Shown here one piece after another: positions 10,722 through 23,900 of a stretch of DNA of 64,000 bases (its first letter is position 1; each line of letters starts with the position of its first letter). The DNA lies in assembly GCA_902729315.2 (NCBI GenBank), contig LR746276.1, positions 3,082,169-3,146,168 of the forward strand, in the 5' to 3' direction. Under the pieces are notes generated by a model, which did no database searches, was not told where the DNA came from, and saw only the letters and a list, made by a program, of their open reading frames with translations. The stretch is from Spirodela intermedia (lineage: Eukaryota; Streptophyta; Magnoliopsida; Alismatales; Araceae). A program made the translations under genes and the position numbers.

Positions 10722-13700
10722 CTCGATCAATCTACAAGAAAACAGCGTGAAAGCGAGAGAGGGCAAGAGAGAGAGAGAGAGATCTTAGGATGCCTGGGGG
10801 CTCTCTGGAGTTTTAGGCAGATGGAGGTTTGAATGGAGAAGAGGGGGATTCCCTCCGAGTCTATATTGGCTACGGCGTTGACCAGAACCCTCTGGTCAAA
10901 GTTTGAATCGAATGACCACTGGGGCGACTCGATCGACGACGTCCAAGTTTCCAGCTGCATTGACCGATTGATCACCATTCAACAACGCCGCACAGCACCC
11001 TGGATCCCCGATGAAATTGGCCCGGTCGAATCCACGTCGTCCGACGACTTTCCATCTCGCACCTCTTCTGGACCTCCGATGACGGGCGACATTTCTCCCC
11101 GTTCTTTGGACGTCCCCGCCGGGAGGCGAGCAGAAGCTGGTGTCTTCAAAAATCGAATTATTATAATCTTATCACATTTACTCGAGCGATACATACTACT
11201 TTTCGTTAAAGTTTACCGACACATCAACCTCCGGCAACCCGTAAAAATAAGAGGTATCCAAGTAGGAATAATTATGGCATGAGATTTCCACATAAAACCA
11301 AGAACAAGCATGAATTTCTCAACTGAAAATAGCATGCCATAAGCCACAGATAAATCCATTTCCATCTTGAACAACAGACCAAGGCGGAGAAGGCCTTAGA
11401 CAATATCGTTAAATGACATGAAACACCACCCCAATAATCCAACCATCATAGATTAGACACCAGCACAAAAAATAGCTCGGGTAATTTGGGTTATCCCCGA
11501 GTAATATCAGTACATGATTTGGCCAGCCTAAAAGACAACACATAACAAGGAATTAGTCAGTACATCAGTGAAAAGTACATTCATTGATTTATGAGTCAGC
11601 AGAAGTCTGTGGACTTAGACCCTACACTGCATACAAAATAGGGCAGGCACGAAGGAAACCCTTATGACCTCAAATGGGCAAACAAAAACCTTTATGATTG
11701 AAAGTGGTCTTATGAAACTCATGATCACTAATGATCTGCATCGAGTGACTTAGTCTGATTTTTTTTGTTAGAGAATTATGTCACCCACAGTATTATAGTA
11801 CTCGTATGACAAAAATTGTTGTAAAGATATATTGATCTTGCCATCAACCTACTATTTGTGCTTCAATAACTTTTTGACATGAAATTGGTTTCACATTACT
11901 ATAAGTACAATGTTCATGTTTCTATTTTCATCCTTTTAGCAAGAATTACTTTTACAGTCAACACATCCACTAGAGCATTTCTTTTCCTTTGAAGAATAGA
12001 AAGAAAAGACAATAGACTTTGAGTACACTAACTCGTTTTTTTATGTTTATATGAGTTAAGTTTATACCAGTTAAGTTTACAATGTAGAAATTGTTTCACA
12101 TTTTTACAAGAAAAATTATATGTTTTATCTTTCTTTCTAATAAATGATTGTACGGTCAACATATCAGCTAGAGCATTTCTTTCTTTTATATTATAGGAAA
12201 GAAATATGTGAAAAATTAAATACAATAATGATATGGTATATCTAAGCTTCTTGCAAATGCTTCGATGAAAATACCATTATAGAAAATTACAAATCATGGA
12301 TGAGATTCTCCTTATTCTTATCTTCTCATTGGGATTTTATGCAACCACCTAACCATGCAGGATTAAAACACCTCCTTTCTTCAAGAAAACTGTATAAACA
12401 TAATATTGCCGACACTAATTACACAATTAAGTAGAACCTTCAATCCTTGAAAGGTACAACCCTAGTTTTTATTTATTTAAGAATTTTCTTCATCATATGA
12501 GTTACTAATGTGCCTATAGTTTGAGACCCTTAAACATGTCTTTCATAATTCATAATATTAATCCTAAGAAACTGTTGCTTTCTAGATTGAGGTTAGTGAT
12601 TCCAAGTTGAGTCTAAGTTCCATTTTAGTCAATTCTATCACTACATCAGTGAAAATTACAAAGAGAAAATAAAGTAAAATTCTCTTATGATGGGTTTCTA
12701 AAGTATTGTAAGGCTCATCTTGTTCTCAAGAGCTTTATTCAGCAATATGCTCTAAGAAAGAGTTACAGAAAATACAATGGGATTTTTACACCACATATTA
12801 AGCATGCTGAAGATGACAAACATGATGTAGAAGATGCCAAAGACTCATAAGAAAAGATACGAAGGCATTTTTAGAACTCCATCCATTTGAGAATTCATTT
12901 ATAACATATGAATAATAAGTAGTCATTGACAATACAAAGTTAGTTTAAATGACAAGTAGAGTGTAAACAACACTATATTTTTTCCCTTATAGTGTGTCAA
13001 GTGAATACTATTAGGGATATGTTCATCGGTCACACTACAAGGGATTCAACAATGCACCAAGAGCTATCTTCAAAGTATGTTTCTCCATTTGTGGAATGGT
13101 CTCCCTTGTGTTTTCTCATTGAGTACTCTCCAAACGGGGTGGGTGGTAAGGACTCTCCCCAAAAGTCACAAGAGCTTGAGTCTGCTATTGTCATGGTTCA
13201 CCTAACTCAAAAGCTAGCTTCTTCATATGTCTACAGGGTTAGATTGAACCAGTTTCTAATTTTTTTTTAAATATTGTTAATTTTCCCCATTTCAGGAACC
13301 TCTCTATATCAATGATAGGGAAACAATCCTTGATAAGTGCATAGTATTCTGTTTTAACCTAGATACTGACGATGGTAGTATTGAAGAGTTATAAGAATGA
13401 TTGCAGCTCATGTAGATGATGACAAGAGCAGTTTTCTTTCTATCTTTTCTTTCATGTAATTCTTAAAGTTTGATCATAATCTCAATAATCTTTCTATGCA
13501 TACTCATTTTTAAGTACTCATTAATAAAAATTCTAGTCATGATCACCTTGTGAAACAACAACCTATGTAGTACGTAAGGCACTAGATACATCAAGAAAGG
13601 GGGGTTGAATATGTCTAATACAATGTTCTATTCTTTTCCTCTTTTGATTCCTTCACTTTCCATAATTCCACAAATCAGTTAGTTATAGATGTAAGGAATT

Positions 13701-14481
13701 TTATAGTGATTTAATCTTTTCCACTTATTCCAATCTCCAATGATATCTCATCATTGAGTTCAAGTAATCACTTAGTGCTTGACTACTGATTATATAAGCT
13801 CAGTTCCCATAGAGTTCCACCTAAAACTCTCTCTGAATTCACAACTATAGAATGGCCAATTATTGATTACATAGATAAGTTCCCTTGAGTTGCAAGTTGT
13901 CATTATCACAAGTTTAACCACAAAAAAATATAAAATATTCCCATACTTAGGGATTCTATGGAAAATAGGAATTGATAAGTCGTTATAATTAGGTGAAGAA
14001 ACAGATTGATTTTTCTGGACATATTGATCCTAGTCTCATCATAAAATTTCGGAGCAATCATGGCTCCTGAAACTAACAACTTCGTCGATATTTAACTTGA
14101 AAGATTTAGGCCGCCTTCCCCACTTTATGGGTCAAACGAATGCTTACTCTTCAATACGTTATCTTATGCAGAAGTAAATTTAATGCTGGCTCTTGTTTCT
14201 TCGTTCCTGTAGCTTCCTGATTTCTTCACGAAAGCTCATCCCTTTGTATACACACTGTTTTTTGTCCGCGGCGAAAGAAATCACCGTTATCTTTTGTCAA
14301 TATTTTTCATTTTGTGTGTAAATAGGTTCCTACATGTACAGTTGTTATTCAACAGTGTCGATTCACCGTTTCTAGCAATTACGGACGATCGATCGTATAT
14401 CTTACAGGTTTCGAGAGGGAGAGAGAGAGAGATGTGATGATCTCAGCGATGGACTGCCAGTCCTCGCAGATGTCTCCCCCC
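10722..14481. other. AT-rich intergenic spacer, likely decayed repeats
   Basis: The first 450 bases are GC-richer 5' flank of the minus-strand gene. From 11200 to 14400 the DNA is AT-rich, with no open frame that resembles a protein. The phrase near 13593-13610 (an A/G-rich run leading into GGGGGGTTGAAT) recalls sequence often seen in plant LTR retrotransposons, but no LTR pair or polyprotein domain was found. No RNA gene was recognised. Confidence 0.45.
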
Positions 14482-15432
14482 TCATTCTAGACGAGGAAAG
14501 ATGGCTCCTTTGTCGCCGGCCCTGTGAAGGAGGAGCGCAAACTCCTGGTCTGTCGTTCTGAGCATCTCCGGCAGGGAGAGCCGGAGGCGGCGATCCTCCA
14601 TCTGGCGGTGCCTGGGCTTGATCCTCTTCTCCAGGCTGAAAGCGAAGTACTGGGGGAATTCCCTCAGCTCCTCCACGGACCTCCCCATCTCCCCCACGAG
14701 GTAACCGAGCTTTGGCCGGAAGTTGTTCTCCACGCTGAAGGTGAACAGCGCTGGGCACCTCACCACCATCGCCGCCGCCTCCTCCCTTCCGTACCCCAGC
14801 TCCCCCGCCAGGTACTCCAGCTTCGGCAGCAGCGTCCTCTCCACGCTCGACGCCAGGAGTACCGGGTCCTGGTATGCCAGCGCCTCCATGTCCCAGAAGC
14901 CCAGCCGCCGCAGGAAGATCAGCGCCGGCTGCAGCTGCTCTGGGACGCTGCATACCAGCAGCCGCGGACACTTGTTCACTACCCGCCGGAACCCGGTGCT
15001 TGGCACGCCGAGCTGGCCGGCGAGGAACCGGAAGACGGGGGCTAGGTCCCGCCGCACGTCGGCGGTGAGTGCTCCGGGGCACATGCCGAAGATGCGACCC
15101 ATGTCCTTGTGGTGGACGCCCTTGGAGAGGAGGTAGGAGACGACGGCATGGAGGGAGTCGATGGGGGCAGAGCGGAGGGAAGGGTTGAGGGAGAGAGCTC
15201 GCCCTGAGTCGATGCCCATCATCTCCAGGCATAGGATCTTCTCCTTCAGCGGAGCGGGGAGATCCGGTAGCGGAAGGAGGGGATCCTGGCTGTTGTTGTG
15301 GACGATGGAGGCGCTGGGAAGCTTCACGGCGGGGGGCTTGGCGGCGCAGAGGCTCGTGCCGCCTTGCTGGCCGCTGCCCCTTGACAGCGGCGACGGTTTG
15401 GGAGAGAATCGGAGCGAGTGAAGGGCAGCCAT
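14482..15432 (-). CDS. mTERF-family organelle transcription/RNA-processing factor
   Basis: Single-exon gene of 316 aa. The first ~45 residues are rich in Ser, Pro, Ala and Lys without acidic residues, like a chloroplast transit peptide (MAALHSLRFSPKPSPLSRG). The rest is a run of about 30-residue mTERF helical repeats, recognisable by the recurring proline patterns FGMCPGALT, VNKCPRLLV, AYQDPVLL, VVRCPALF and LREFPQYFAF. Size and single-exon form resemble the small chloroplast mTERFs such as SOLDAT10 and At2g34620, which act in plastid gene expression; the exact orthologue is not settled. The overlapping longer open frame on the same strand is a GC-rich shadow. A perfect G-box lies about 100 bases upstream. 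Confidence 0.88.
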   Translation of the reverse strand: MAALHSLRFSPKPSPLSRGSGQQGGTSLCAAKPPAVKLPSASIVHNNSQDPLLPLPDLPAPLKEKILCLEMMGIDSGRALSLNPSLRSAPIDSLHAVVSYLLSKGVHHKDMGRIFGMCPGALTADVRRDLAPVFRFLAGQLGVPSTGFRRVVNKCPRLLVCSVPEQLQPALIFLRRLGFWDMEALAYQDPVLLASSVERTLLPKLEYLAGELGYGREEAAAMVVRCPALFTFSVENNFRPKLGYLVGEMGRSVEELREFPQYFAFSLEKRIKPRHRQMEDRRLRLSLPEMLRTTDQEFALLLHRAGDKGAIFPRLE

Positions 15433-15533
15433 GTTCTCTCTCTCTCTCCCTGCCTCCGTCCCTCCCTCGTACTTTCAGGGAGGGTCCGTATGGGTGGCGC
15501 CTGATCTCCTTATCTGCTGCCGTAATGGTGATG

Positions 15534-15542
15534 CCACGTGGC
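15534..15542. promoter_or_regulatory. Perfect G-box (CCACGTGGC) upstream of the mTERF gene
   Basis: The element lies about 100 bases before the mTERF ATG. G-boxes of this form are typical of light-regulated plastid-protein genes. The regulatory role is inferred from position and family. Confidence 0.5.
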
Positions 15543-15909
15543 CGACACATTGGCTTGCCAGAGATTTCACGGGCCCATCCGAGATCGCCTAAGCTCTCTC
15601 TCTCTCTCTCTATCTCTCTCAAGACCAGTTGAGCTCCTTCCCACGAGAGCAAGCATCAAAACTCAGTCAACCTCATTCATGAACGAATTTATTTATACCT
15701 TGTGTTATGAACATAATCTTATCTAATAAATGGAGCATGAGAAGAAGCCAGATCCAGATCTAAGATTTCGATTTGATACGCGATTAAATCTCCTAATAGA
15801 TGCGACAGTCAGTTAGGCTAATCAGCAAGAATTTGAATCGACTGACATACAGAGAGACTATCTACCGTAATCTGATCGTAGCCGAGCAGTCGCAGTTGGC
15901 GCAGCTCGG

Positions 15910-18900
15910 CTACGCGGGGTTCCTCGTGGGCTCCTCCTTCCTCTCCCCGCTGGGCTCCCAGACTATGTCCTTGAGCCCGACAGCGGCGCTGTTGTAGAAC
16001 TGGTGGAACTCGAGTGTGTCGCCATTGGCCTTGCGGAGCTCGACCATGTACAGCGACGGTGCCACCTCGAAGACCTGCAGAAATGAGTGCAGAGAGGTGG
16101 GCAAACGGCTCCGCTCGGTGCTCCTCCATCGATGATGAGCGAGAAAGGCGCATACCTCCGTGGAGATCGACAGGTGGCCCTTCCGTCCGGTCTTCTCTCT
16201 CTGCAGCCTCAGCTGGGTCGCAGAGAACAAGCAGGAAGGAAGCCGCGTGAATTTCCGACGGGACTATGAAGAGAACGGAGGGGTGAAGCATAAGAAAGAG
16301 CGGAGAAGGACCTTGTAGTTCTGCTTCTCCACGTTGAATCCCAGTGGCTTCGCCACCTCCTCGATCCTGGAGACTATCTCCCCAGCGGGATGCTTTGAGG
16401 CGAACCGGGTCTTGCTCTTGACAGCAGCCTACCGTAATTATGAATTAAACACGCTATGATTTTGGACTAGATGGGATAAAAACAGCAAGAATTCAGTTAT
16501 TAGATTCATTTATTTTCTTAGCTTACCGCTGACTGCTTCTCAAATAAGGTGCCGAGATTGAGACCCTGGGAAGTGGCGATGAGCTCGAACGCGTTCATTG
16601 GCACCGGACCTTCTTCTCTCCTCTCTACGACGAGATTTATAGGAGCCTGAATATTATGAACCGAAGCAAGGTTAGACGTCATTCATGACCACAATCTCCA
16701 CTATATATATATATATACTCATTTCTATGAATATGAGTACGAAGATGTGATGCGAAGGACTACCAGAGAGTTATTGAAAACTGCGTGCACATCGTCAAGA
16801 GAGATGTCCGATGTCTCGAAAGCAGGCGGCTGATAACCCTTCTTGAACCACTCATTCTCTACGACCTCTGCAATCTTAATCCGCTGCAAAGAATCCAAGC
16901 GAGAAGATAAGAAAGAAAATTCTTTCGGACCCAAAACATGGATATGTTGACTGGGCATCGCATCAGAAGGTTGACTTTTGACTTACGGTCTCAGGATTGG
17001 GGTCCAGCATCCTCTTTATGAGTTTCTTAACGCTGGTGGAGAACCAAGAGGGGCAGCTGAAATCCGCCTTGAAGATCTGCGGTCAACCACGGCAGGAGAA
17101 GTAAGCATCCAGATTCCGGGTCCCAAATGCCGTTGGAAATCAGCATCTCAGTCGTAAGTGTACAAATACCTTTTTGTACAGGGACGGGAGATTGGGGTCG
17201 TCAAAAGGCAAATACCCAGCCATCAGGACGAAGAGGATCACCCCACACGACCAAAGATCCGCCTTGGCGCCATCATAGCCCTTGTTGTTGATCACCTTCA
17301 AAACAGAAAAAATCAACATATGAGTTCAGCAAAACATGCGAGACTGAGAGAAACATGATCTGTTAAAAACTCGTATCAGCGGACAGAGGATGGCAAGGGT
17401 ACCTCAGGAGCGACATAATTCGGTGTTCCACATGCTGTGTGAAGTAAACCGTCCTCCTGAAAATAAGAAGAAGAAAAGAAGAGTAGGAAGAGGCAGATCA
17501 GAAACGATGGTATTCAACTGAATAGTAGAGACCAGTTCGATAAATGGAAGACCATCCATCCATGGCACTGGTCATCCAGTTTGCGGGAAGAACATCGAAT
17601 CTTAGCTGTGCCCACCCGCCATCCTGCTGCCTTGAAAGAATATGGCAACTGTGGGAAGGCTAATGTCACTAATTGCCACCCATCGATCAATAGAAAGCTG
17701 CCTATGTGAACAGACTTAGCAGGGCATCAATATTCTGCATTCGAAACAGCTAGCTGGACGATATTTTTGAAAGAAAAATTATGACTATGTCTCTGGCCCC
17801 CTACCCGCGATCTCTAAGATGCTTGGCCACGAACCTTTGACACCCAATGATCGATGGGACCAAAACTAAGACGTGGTGGGCATGCCACTGAATGAAAGAA
17901 AACCCATTGAAGGAACCTCCTCATTATGGTGAAAGTCTAAGAAATTTCCCTAAACATGATTGATAAAAAAGATCATACTGCGCTCAGTTAACCAATTCAA
18001 CCGGGACTCACCCGAACTTGCTGAGGCAGGGCGCTGAGCCCAAAATCAGTGACTTTGAGTACACCCTTCGAATCCAGCAGCAAATTCTCAGGCTACGACA
18101 GAAAAAAAATCTTATTTTAAATCAGAGTTGAAATAATCGAGAGACATCATTTGAAGGTTCTACTGAAAAATATTCAGGAGCAACGTTTTATACCTTCAGA
18201 TCCCTGTGGAAAACCCCCCTACTATGGCAGTAGTCCACCGCGCAGATGAGTTGTTGAAAATATTTTCTAGCTTCGTCTTCTTTGAGCCTCCCATGAGAAA
18301 TCTAACTCCAGGTCAGGAACTAATTAGCGAAATTCAGGGCCCCCAAGAACACTTCAATTCATCAGCATCATATGTGCCCACGCCACACTTACCCTGTCAA
18401 AAAGTTCACCTCCGGTCACGAATTCTAAGACTATGTATATCTTCGTCTTGCTGGCCAGCACCTGCACATCCAACAGATGCTCAGTGGTCAGAGTGGCCAC
18501 CGTGATGGAGCTGGACATGGAGAAGGAAGTAAATAGCCCAAACTCACCTCATACATTCGAATGACGTTTGGATGCCTGACTAGTTTCATAGTTGCGATTT
18601 CCCGTTTGATCTGCTGGGCCCAAATATGAAAATCTTAATTTCCTCGTAAACACTCAGAACGACAGCAACCAGAATAGAATAGGATTGAGAATTTTCTGCA
18701 TGAAAGCTATTAAATTCCCATCGAAGCCGTGAATGGGAGGAGCAGGGATGATGGAGATTTTAGGTTAAAAATTAGTGAATTCTCATCATTATTCTACCGT
18801 GCAGAGGATCCCTTGGTTGGTTGATATGTGAACGTGAGCATGAAACGCGGACTTCTTTTTTTCTTTTCCTTTCTTGTGCCAATAATAGTACGGTTTCACG

Positions 18901-19307
18901 AAGAAAATTGTCCATCACTCGTTAGAAATCACCATCATGGTTTTCATAGAGTCAAATAAATCATGGGAGAAAATAAAATAAAGAACAGGTAGAAAGGGAT
19001 GGCAGAAATCAACATTCTAAGATGAACTTGGTAGTTTCCATGTTTCACAGAAAGAGAGAGAGACAGAGAGAGACAGAGAGAGACAGAGAAAGAGGAAGGA
19101 ACCAAGAAGACGAACCTGGCCGATCATCTTGTGTTTGAGGATCTTCTCTTTGTCGAGGATCTTAATGGCAACGTTCTCCCCCGTCACCACGTTCCGAGCG
19201 AGCTTCACCTTCGCGAAGGTTCCTTCCCCAAGCGTCCTTCCCAGCTCGTACTTTCCCACCCTGCTCACCCCGGTCAACGCAGCCGCTGTCCCTTCTCCAC
19301 CCTTCAT
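15910..19307 (-). CDS. CIPK23: CBL-interacting protein kinase, CIPK23-like (SnRK3 family)
   Basis: Thirteen coding exons, all GT-AG, in reading order: 19307-19116, 18610-18548, 18461-18393, 18301-18194, 18092-18012, 17456-17403, 17295-17170, 17076-16987, 16883-16764, 16646-16527, 16428-16312, 16212-16156, 16074-15910. Every exon is a multiple of three and the product is 453 aa. Kinase features: glycine loop [13 protein letters not shown], Lys49 in VAIKIL, HRDLKPEN at 140, DFG at 160, activation segment [14 protein letters not shown] (Thr178). The NAF/FISL motif that binds calcineurin B-like calcium sensors begins [19 protein letters not shown] at 318, and a PPI region follows. CIPK23 with CBL1/9 activates potassium, nitrate and iron transport proteins. 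The VERREEG and [11 protein letters not shown] segments favour CIPK23 over CIPK3/9. It belongs to the intron-rich CIPK clade. Confidence 0.95.
19051..19092. repeat. GA-rich ~10 bp tandem repeat in CIPK intron 1
   Basis: Several copies of an AGAGAGAGAC-like unit lie just downstream (on the coding strand) of the donor of coding exon 1. On the transcript this is a CU-rich tract. Confidence 0.8.
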
Positions 19308-22300
19308 CTTCTCCGTTCTCTCCTCCACCACCCACACAGTTACACCTGCCTCACAAGCGAACGCCGCGGGAGGGTGGAGCTCGTCAGGATCTCTTCTTCT
19401 TCCAGGGCTGCCACACCTGGGACTTCTCCACACTCATCTTTCCCAACCTATTCTCTCTCCGGCGAGCCGCCGCCGGCCGGAGAAGAACAAACAGGGGAGA
19501 GAGAGAGAAAGAAAGAGCGAGATCGACGCCTAAAGAAATCTCAACGCGGCCGGAGGAGGGGCACCGGAGAGACGCAGATATCCCAACCGTTGCGGCGCCG
19601 GCGACTCCATTGCCCAATCCACCAAACGCAATGAGAGAGCGAGGAATTCGCGCAGAATCAGTCTAAGAACTACACCTCCCTCGAAGTCTCGGAGCCCTGG
19701 AGTTTTATGGGTGGGTTCTCCACCTTCCTCGCGGAAAATCCGTAACCCGGCCGCAGAAAGCCAAGAGATTTTAAAGGGGCGGGCGAGTATCAACCCGATC
19801 TTTCTAGAACACGGGAAGGAACGGGTTTCGCCATGGTGAATATGCGGCCGTCAGTTGATTCTCCTCCTAGAGTTTGTTCAACTCCGTGGCGGGCTGCGAC
19901 GGCGGCGGCGGTGGGCGCATATACACCTGCCCAGCATGAAGCCGAGGCTAGCATGTGACCTGGCCCCCCACCTTTAGTACATGATATGAAAAAAGAAAGC
20001 AATGGATATCCCGCTCGTGTTGACTTAAGACGGGTGAATCCGGTGGACTTGAATGCACTCGGGAGAAAGGCGTCAATAAATAAATAAAAATATAATTTGG
20101 CGGTTTCCAATAATTTGAAGTACTATAAATAATATTATTTCTCAGTAACTAGCTAGAGGGAGAGTGTGTGTGTGCTCTTCCACCGACCCATGATAGCCAA
20201 CAGGCATCGAGGGGAGATATCGCTCGCAGATTCGGCCAACGATCACAGGGTAATGTTCTAGAGATGAGTGAGGGAGACTTTAGATTATCCCGAAATAAAA
20301 GACTTTACAATAATATCCTTTCTGAGGCATTAATTGAGAAAATGTGGCCGTCTCTGTCGCGAGTGTGAGCGGCGTGAGCCCTCGCCTCGACCCGTGTTTT
20401 CCTCACGTGCGCTCTCCCGCGCCGGCCGACGACGTCGTCGTCGTTGACCCGTCACAGGGGGGAAGCAAGAGCCTCCTTTGGCGGCCTTCACGCCGCCGAC
20501 TAGCAGACGAAAAACCGGGCGCAAGCTCTGAGATCGGGTCTGCAACCTTAATTGTAATCCGTGAGATGTCCTGTCGTAAAATCCCATGCCTTAGTTGTAA
20601 GAAAATGACTAAATCCATGCAAACTGACTTACACGGTATTTTGAGAAGATAAAAATATTCATTTAATTAGTCTTGATCAATGAAAATAGTTCTACAAGAA
20701 TATGAATTTCTACATTATTTTACTATATGTTTATGGTCCGTAAAGTCAATAAAAATTAGCCATTGAAATTGTCAGTTTGAATCAATGAACAAGATGATCA
20801 TTCACGCTTCCTTAGCGGACGAAGACTAGTTAGTATTGAGACTCGATCCACCAATAAAACGCTCTCCTCTAGCACATGTTAGCCCTTTAGACTCACTCAA
20901 CATGTGTGTGTGGGGGAGGGGGGGAATATTTGTGTCTTGTTGCGCTCTTCCCTTTCCGTGCCATCCTCCTCATATGGTTCCCTTGAAGGTCCCCCTCTCT
21001 TCGTCATGGCTCTATTGACGCCAACCAAGCAACCCTTTCAACTAGGTTGAAGCACTTGCTACCAAAAAGGGTGTGCATTCCTCCAACACACTCCCCTGAG
21101 GCTGCAATCTCGTGATATTCCTAAAGGACACCGATAGCTAATCCTTACTTCTTCCCTGAGATTTTGTTGCCCTAATCCTTGATGGGATGGTTTAACAGCT
21201 TGGAGCATGAGAAAGAATAGGCGGTGCAGCCATCCCCTAATGAATGGCCAAGCTCATACCCACTCTAGTGAAACTCAATTCAAGATCAACACAATTCCTA
21301 ACAGAATTTTGGACCTGAATCGTACACGCCTGTGCATTAGCCTTCTATGCTCTATCAGTACCACACACCACGTTGGCATGTGTGCTTATGCATGTAGATG
21401 CTTCCTTGAACCTCACCTCGGCTAGTTGGTATCATCCGCTTATATTACACACATTTGCTTACAGGTCTTATGCACTCCACACATCCCACACCATATCGAC
21501 GCACACCTCTGGCACACGTATGGTACTCTTGCATGATTTCACTGCGGCAGCAGGGTTCTGCGCCTAGAGCATTGTTCCTTAGTGCGATGTGAGTGACATT
21601 ACGCACTAGGCCCAAATCATTAAAAATTATTTATTGTAAAAATTAAACTAAAGATAGGGCAACTAACTTTTTTTTTAAAGGCCTAGTTCACCTAAAACTC
21701 AATAAAATCACACAATTTGATGTTTTGGTCAAGGTAGTAGATTAAAAATATGTCATGTGTACCACCATCATCACATACTAAAGGTTTCATACAATTGAAA
21801 GACATGCCACTATAGGAAATGATAAAACTATTATGTGAGGAGAAAAAAAATACTTTCTTGATTATGATGCCACATATGAGAAAGTATAAACATGTCCTAA
21901 CTAACACCTGAATCCTAAACACTGAAGTAAATTAATATGATATTATTTTGTGTGATGATCTTCAATAGTTTTTGCCAAGAACCCAAATTATTTGTAAATC
22001 CACATTTTACCAATTAAATAGTTTTAAAATTTATATATTTATCATGCTAAATAAAGGAAAATTGATGGTACATATATATATATGCTTTCTCTTAAAAATA
22101 GCTTTAAAATATGCAATAAAAAACAACATTCTAGATTTTCAATGTCTGATTTTCTGTAATCCTCTCTAATGTCTGATTTTCAAACATAAAAATTCTTTGT
22201 ACACACAATATATTCTAGATTGTCTTCTAATATGAGAAAAATGAGCACTACATTCATAAGAAGAAAAATGAAGCACAAGGAGTTTTTCTCTTTTCAAAAG

Positions 22301-23861
22301 GAGATATTGCGCTTATTTCTGTTAGTGCCCCACGAATAGGTTTTCATCATTCACATATTATACCATCATCAATTAAATATGTACATGAAACCATCATGAC
22401 ACGACCTTTTCAACATTTAACGTTTTCATGAAATATTTTCTGAATTCATTTATGTAATATATTTTCTGGATTCATGCAAATGTTCTGGACCATAATGACT
22501 TGTACCTGGCCATGACATTATGAAGATTATGACATCATTGTTGCACGATAGCACAATCAATGTACAAGCTGGTCTCAATCAAGAAATTGGTGAGACAACC
22601 TCTTGCCACCCAATAGCCATGTCGGCTATTGGACAATTTGACTCTCTCGCCCTCAAATATTTTCTTCTGTCCTCACAAGATACTTTAGGGATATTGCCAT
22701 TATTCCTCATACAGCAGCATTATAGCTATTTCAATTTCTCTTTGGCATCTCAACTCATAACTGTGCACATATGGGTTAGAAATATGCATCCTATTTTCAT
22801 AAATTTCTAATACAAAGAATGGAAGGCAATTATATGAGAAGAATCACATAGCTAAAAATAATTCTTCAAATATTATGGATTATAAATGTCCCTATAGAAA
22901 AGATCAAAAAATTAATGACGTGATGAATAAAGTTTCTTCTTTATTGGGCTTACCAAATAATCTTCATGATATCAGCCTAACCTTTGGTATACAGCTCAAC
23001 AAAAGCTTAGGCCCTTGCCTAATCTACAATTTCAATCAGCAATAGTCTTGTTTAAGGACAAGGGTTGAACCTGTTGGCTACTGTCAACTATAATTTTATT
23101 GCTTGAAGTAGGGTCAAGAGTATTTGGTCAACCTTTTGATAGAACTATCTAACTAAACTGGGCAAAGCACCCTCATAAAGTCCTTCCTAAATTTGGGCCC
23201 AGGGCTAGGCCCGACGTCATGCGAGATTTCGTGGAACCTACTGGACACCCGCGAGAGCGGGGAACATGTGTGGAATGAGGCGGAGATGCCCGACTTCGTC
23301 AAATGCTGAAAACCCAGGAGCTTAAAGGTTTGTGGAAGGATCCGGGATTTCCACCTTCCTCGCGTAAAAGTCAGAAACACGATAGAAGAGTCCAAAATGT
23401 TTTTCAAAGGATAGGAGAAGATCCGTCTCTTCTCTATACAACCAGAGAATGAACCGGCTCCGCCTCGGAATATGCGGTCGTCGGGTGATTCTTCTCCGCA
23501 GAGGGGCCGTTGAACTACGGAGCGCACATGGCAACAAAGATGCCGACGCCACATGCACTCGTTGCCCCATCGGAATAACATCCGCCTTTCGGCCGTCCCC
23601 GGCGCCCGCTCCGGCCGTAATTTTCAAATATACCGCAACCGTCGGATACTCCGAGGAATAGATGGAACTTAACATATGACTAAGAAAAGGTAATAGTATC
23701 CGGCCCGTGTTAGTATGAAAGGGGTGTCGACGACAGATCTAGTTTCCTCTTGTATTCTTGACCAATAGTATGGCCTTTGTATCTGTCAACTACGACGATG
23801 GTGATGTTCCCTTGTACAAATTATGTAATTTGCAGCGATAACTTAGTCTCACCTGAACCAG

Positions 23862-23900
<39 letters not shown>

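Noticed and set aside
12992-13270. 92-codon plus-strand open frame in AT-rich spacer
   Set aside because: No recognisable domain, no splice context and no neighbouring exons; likely chance or decayed repeat.
13593-13620. Phrase resembling internal sequence of plant copia elements
   Set aside because: Too short, with no LTR pair or pol domain nearby; mentioned only in the spacer description.
14402-15652. 416-codon minus-strand frame overlapping the mTERF gene
   Set aside because: It is longer than the mTERF frame but Arg/Pro/Gly-rich and without domains; the 316-aa frame shows clear mTERF repeats.
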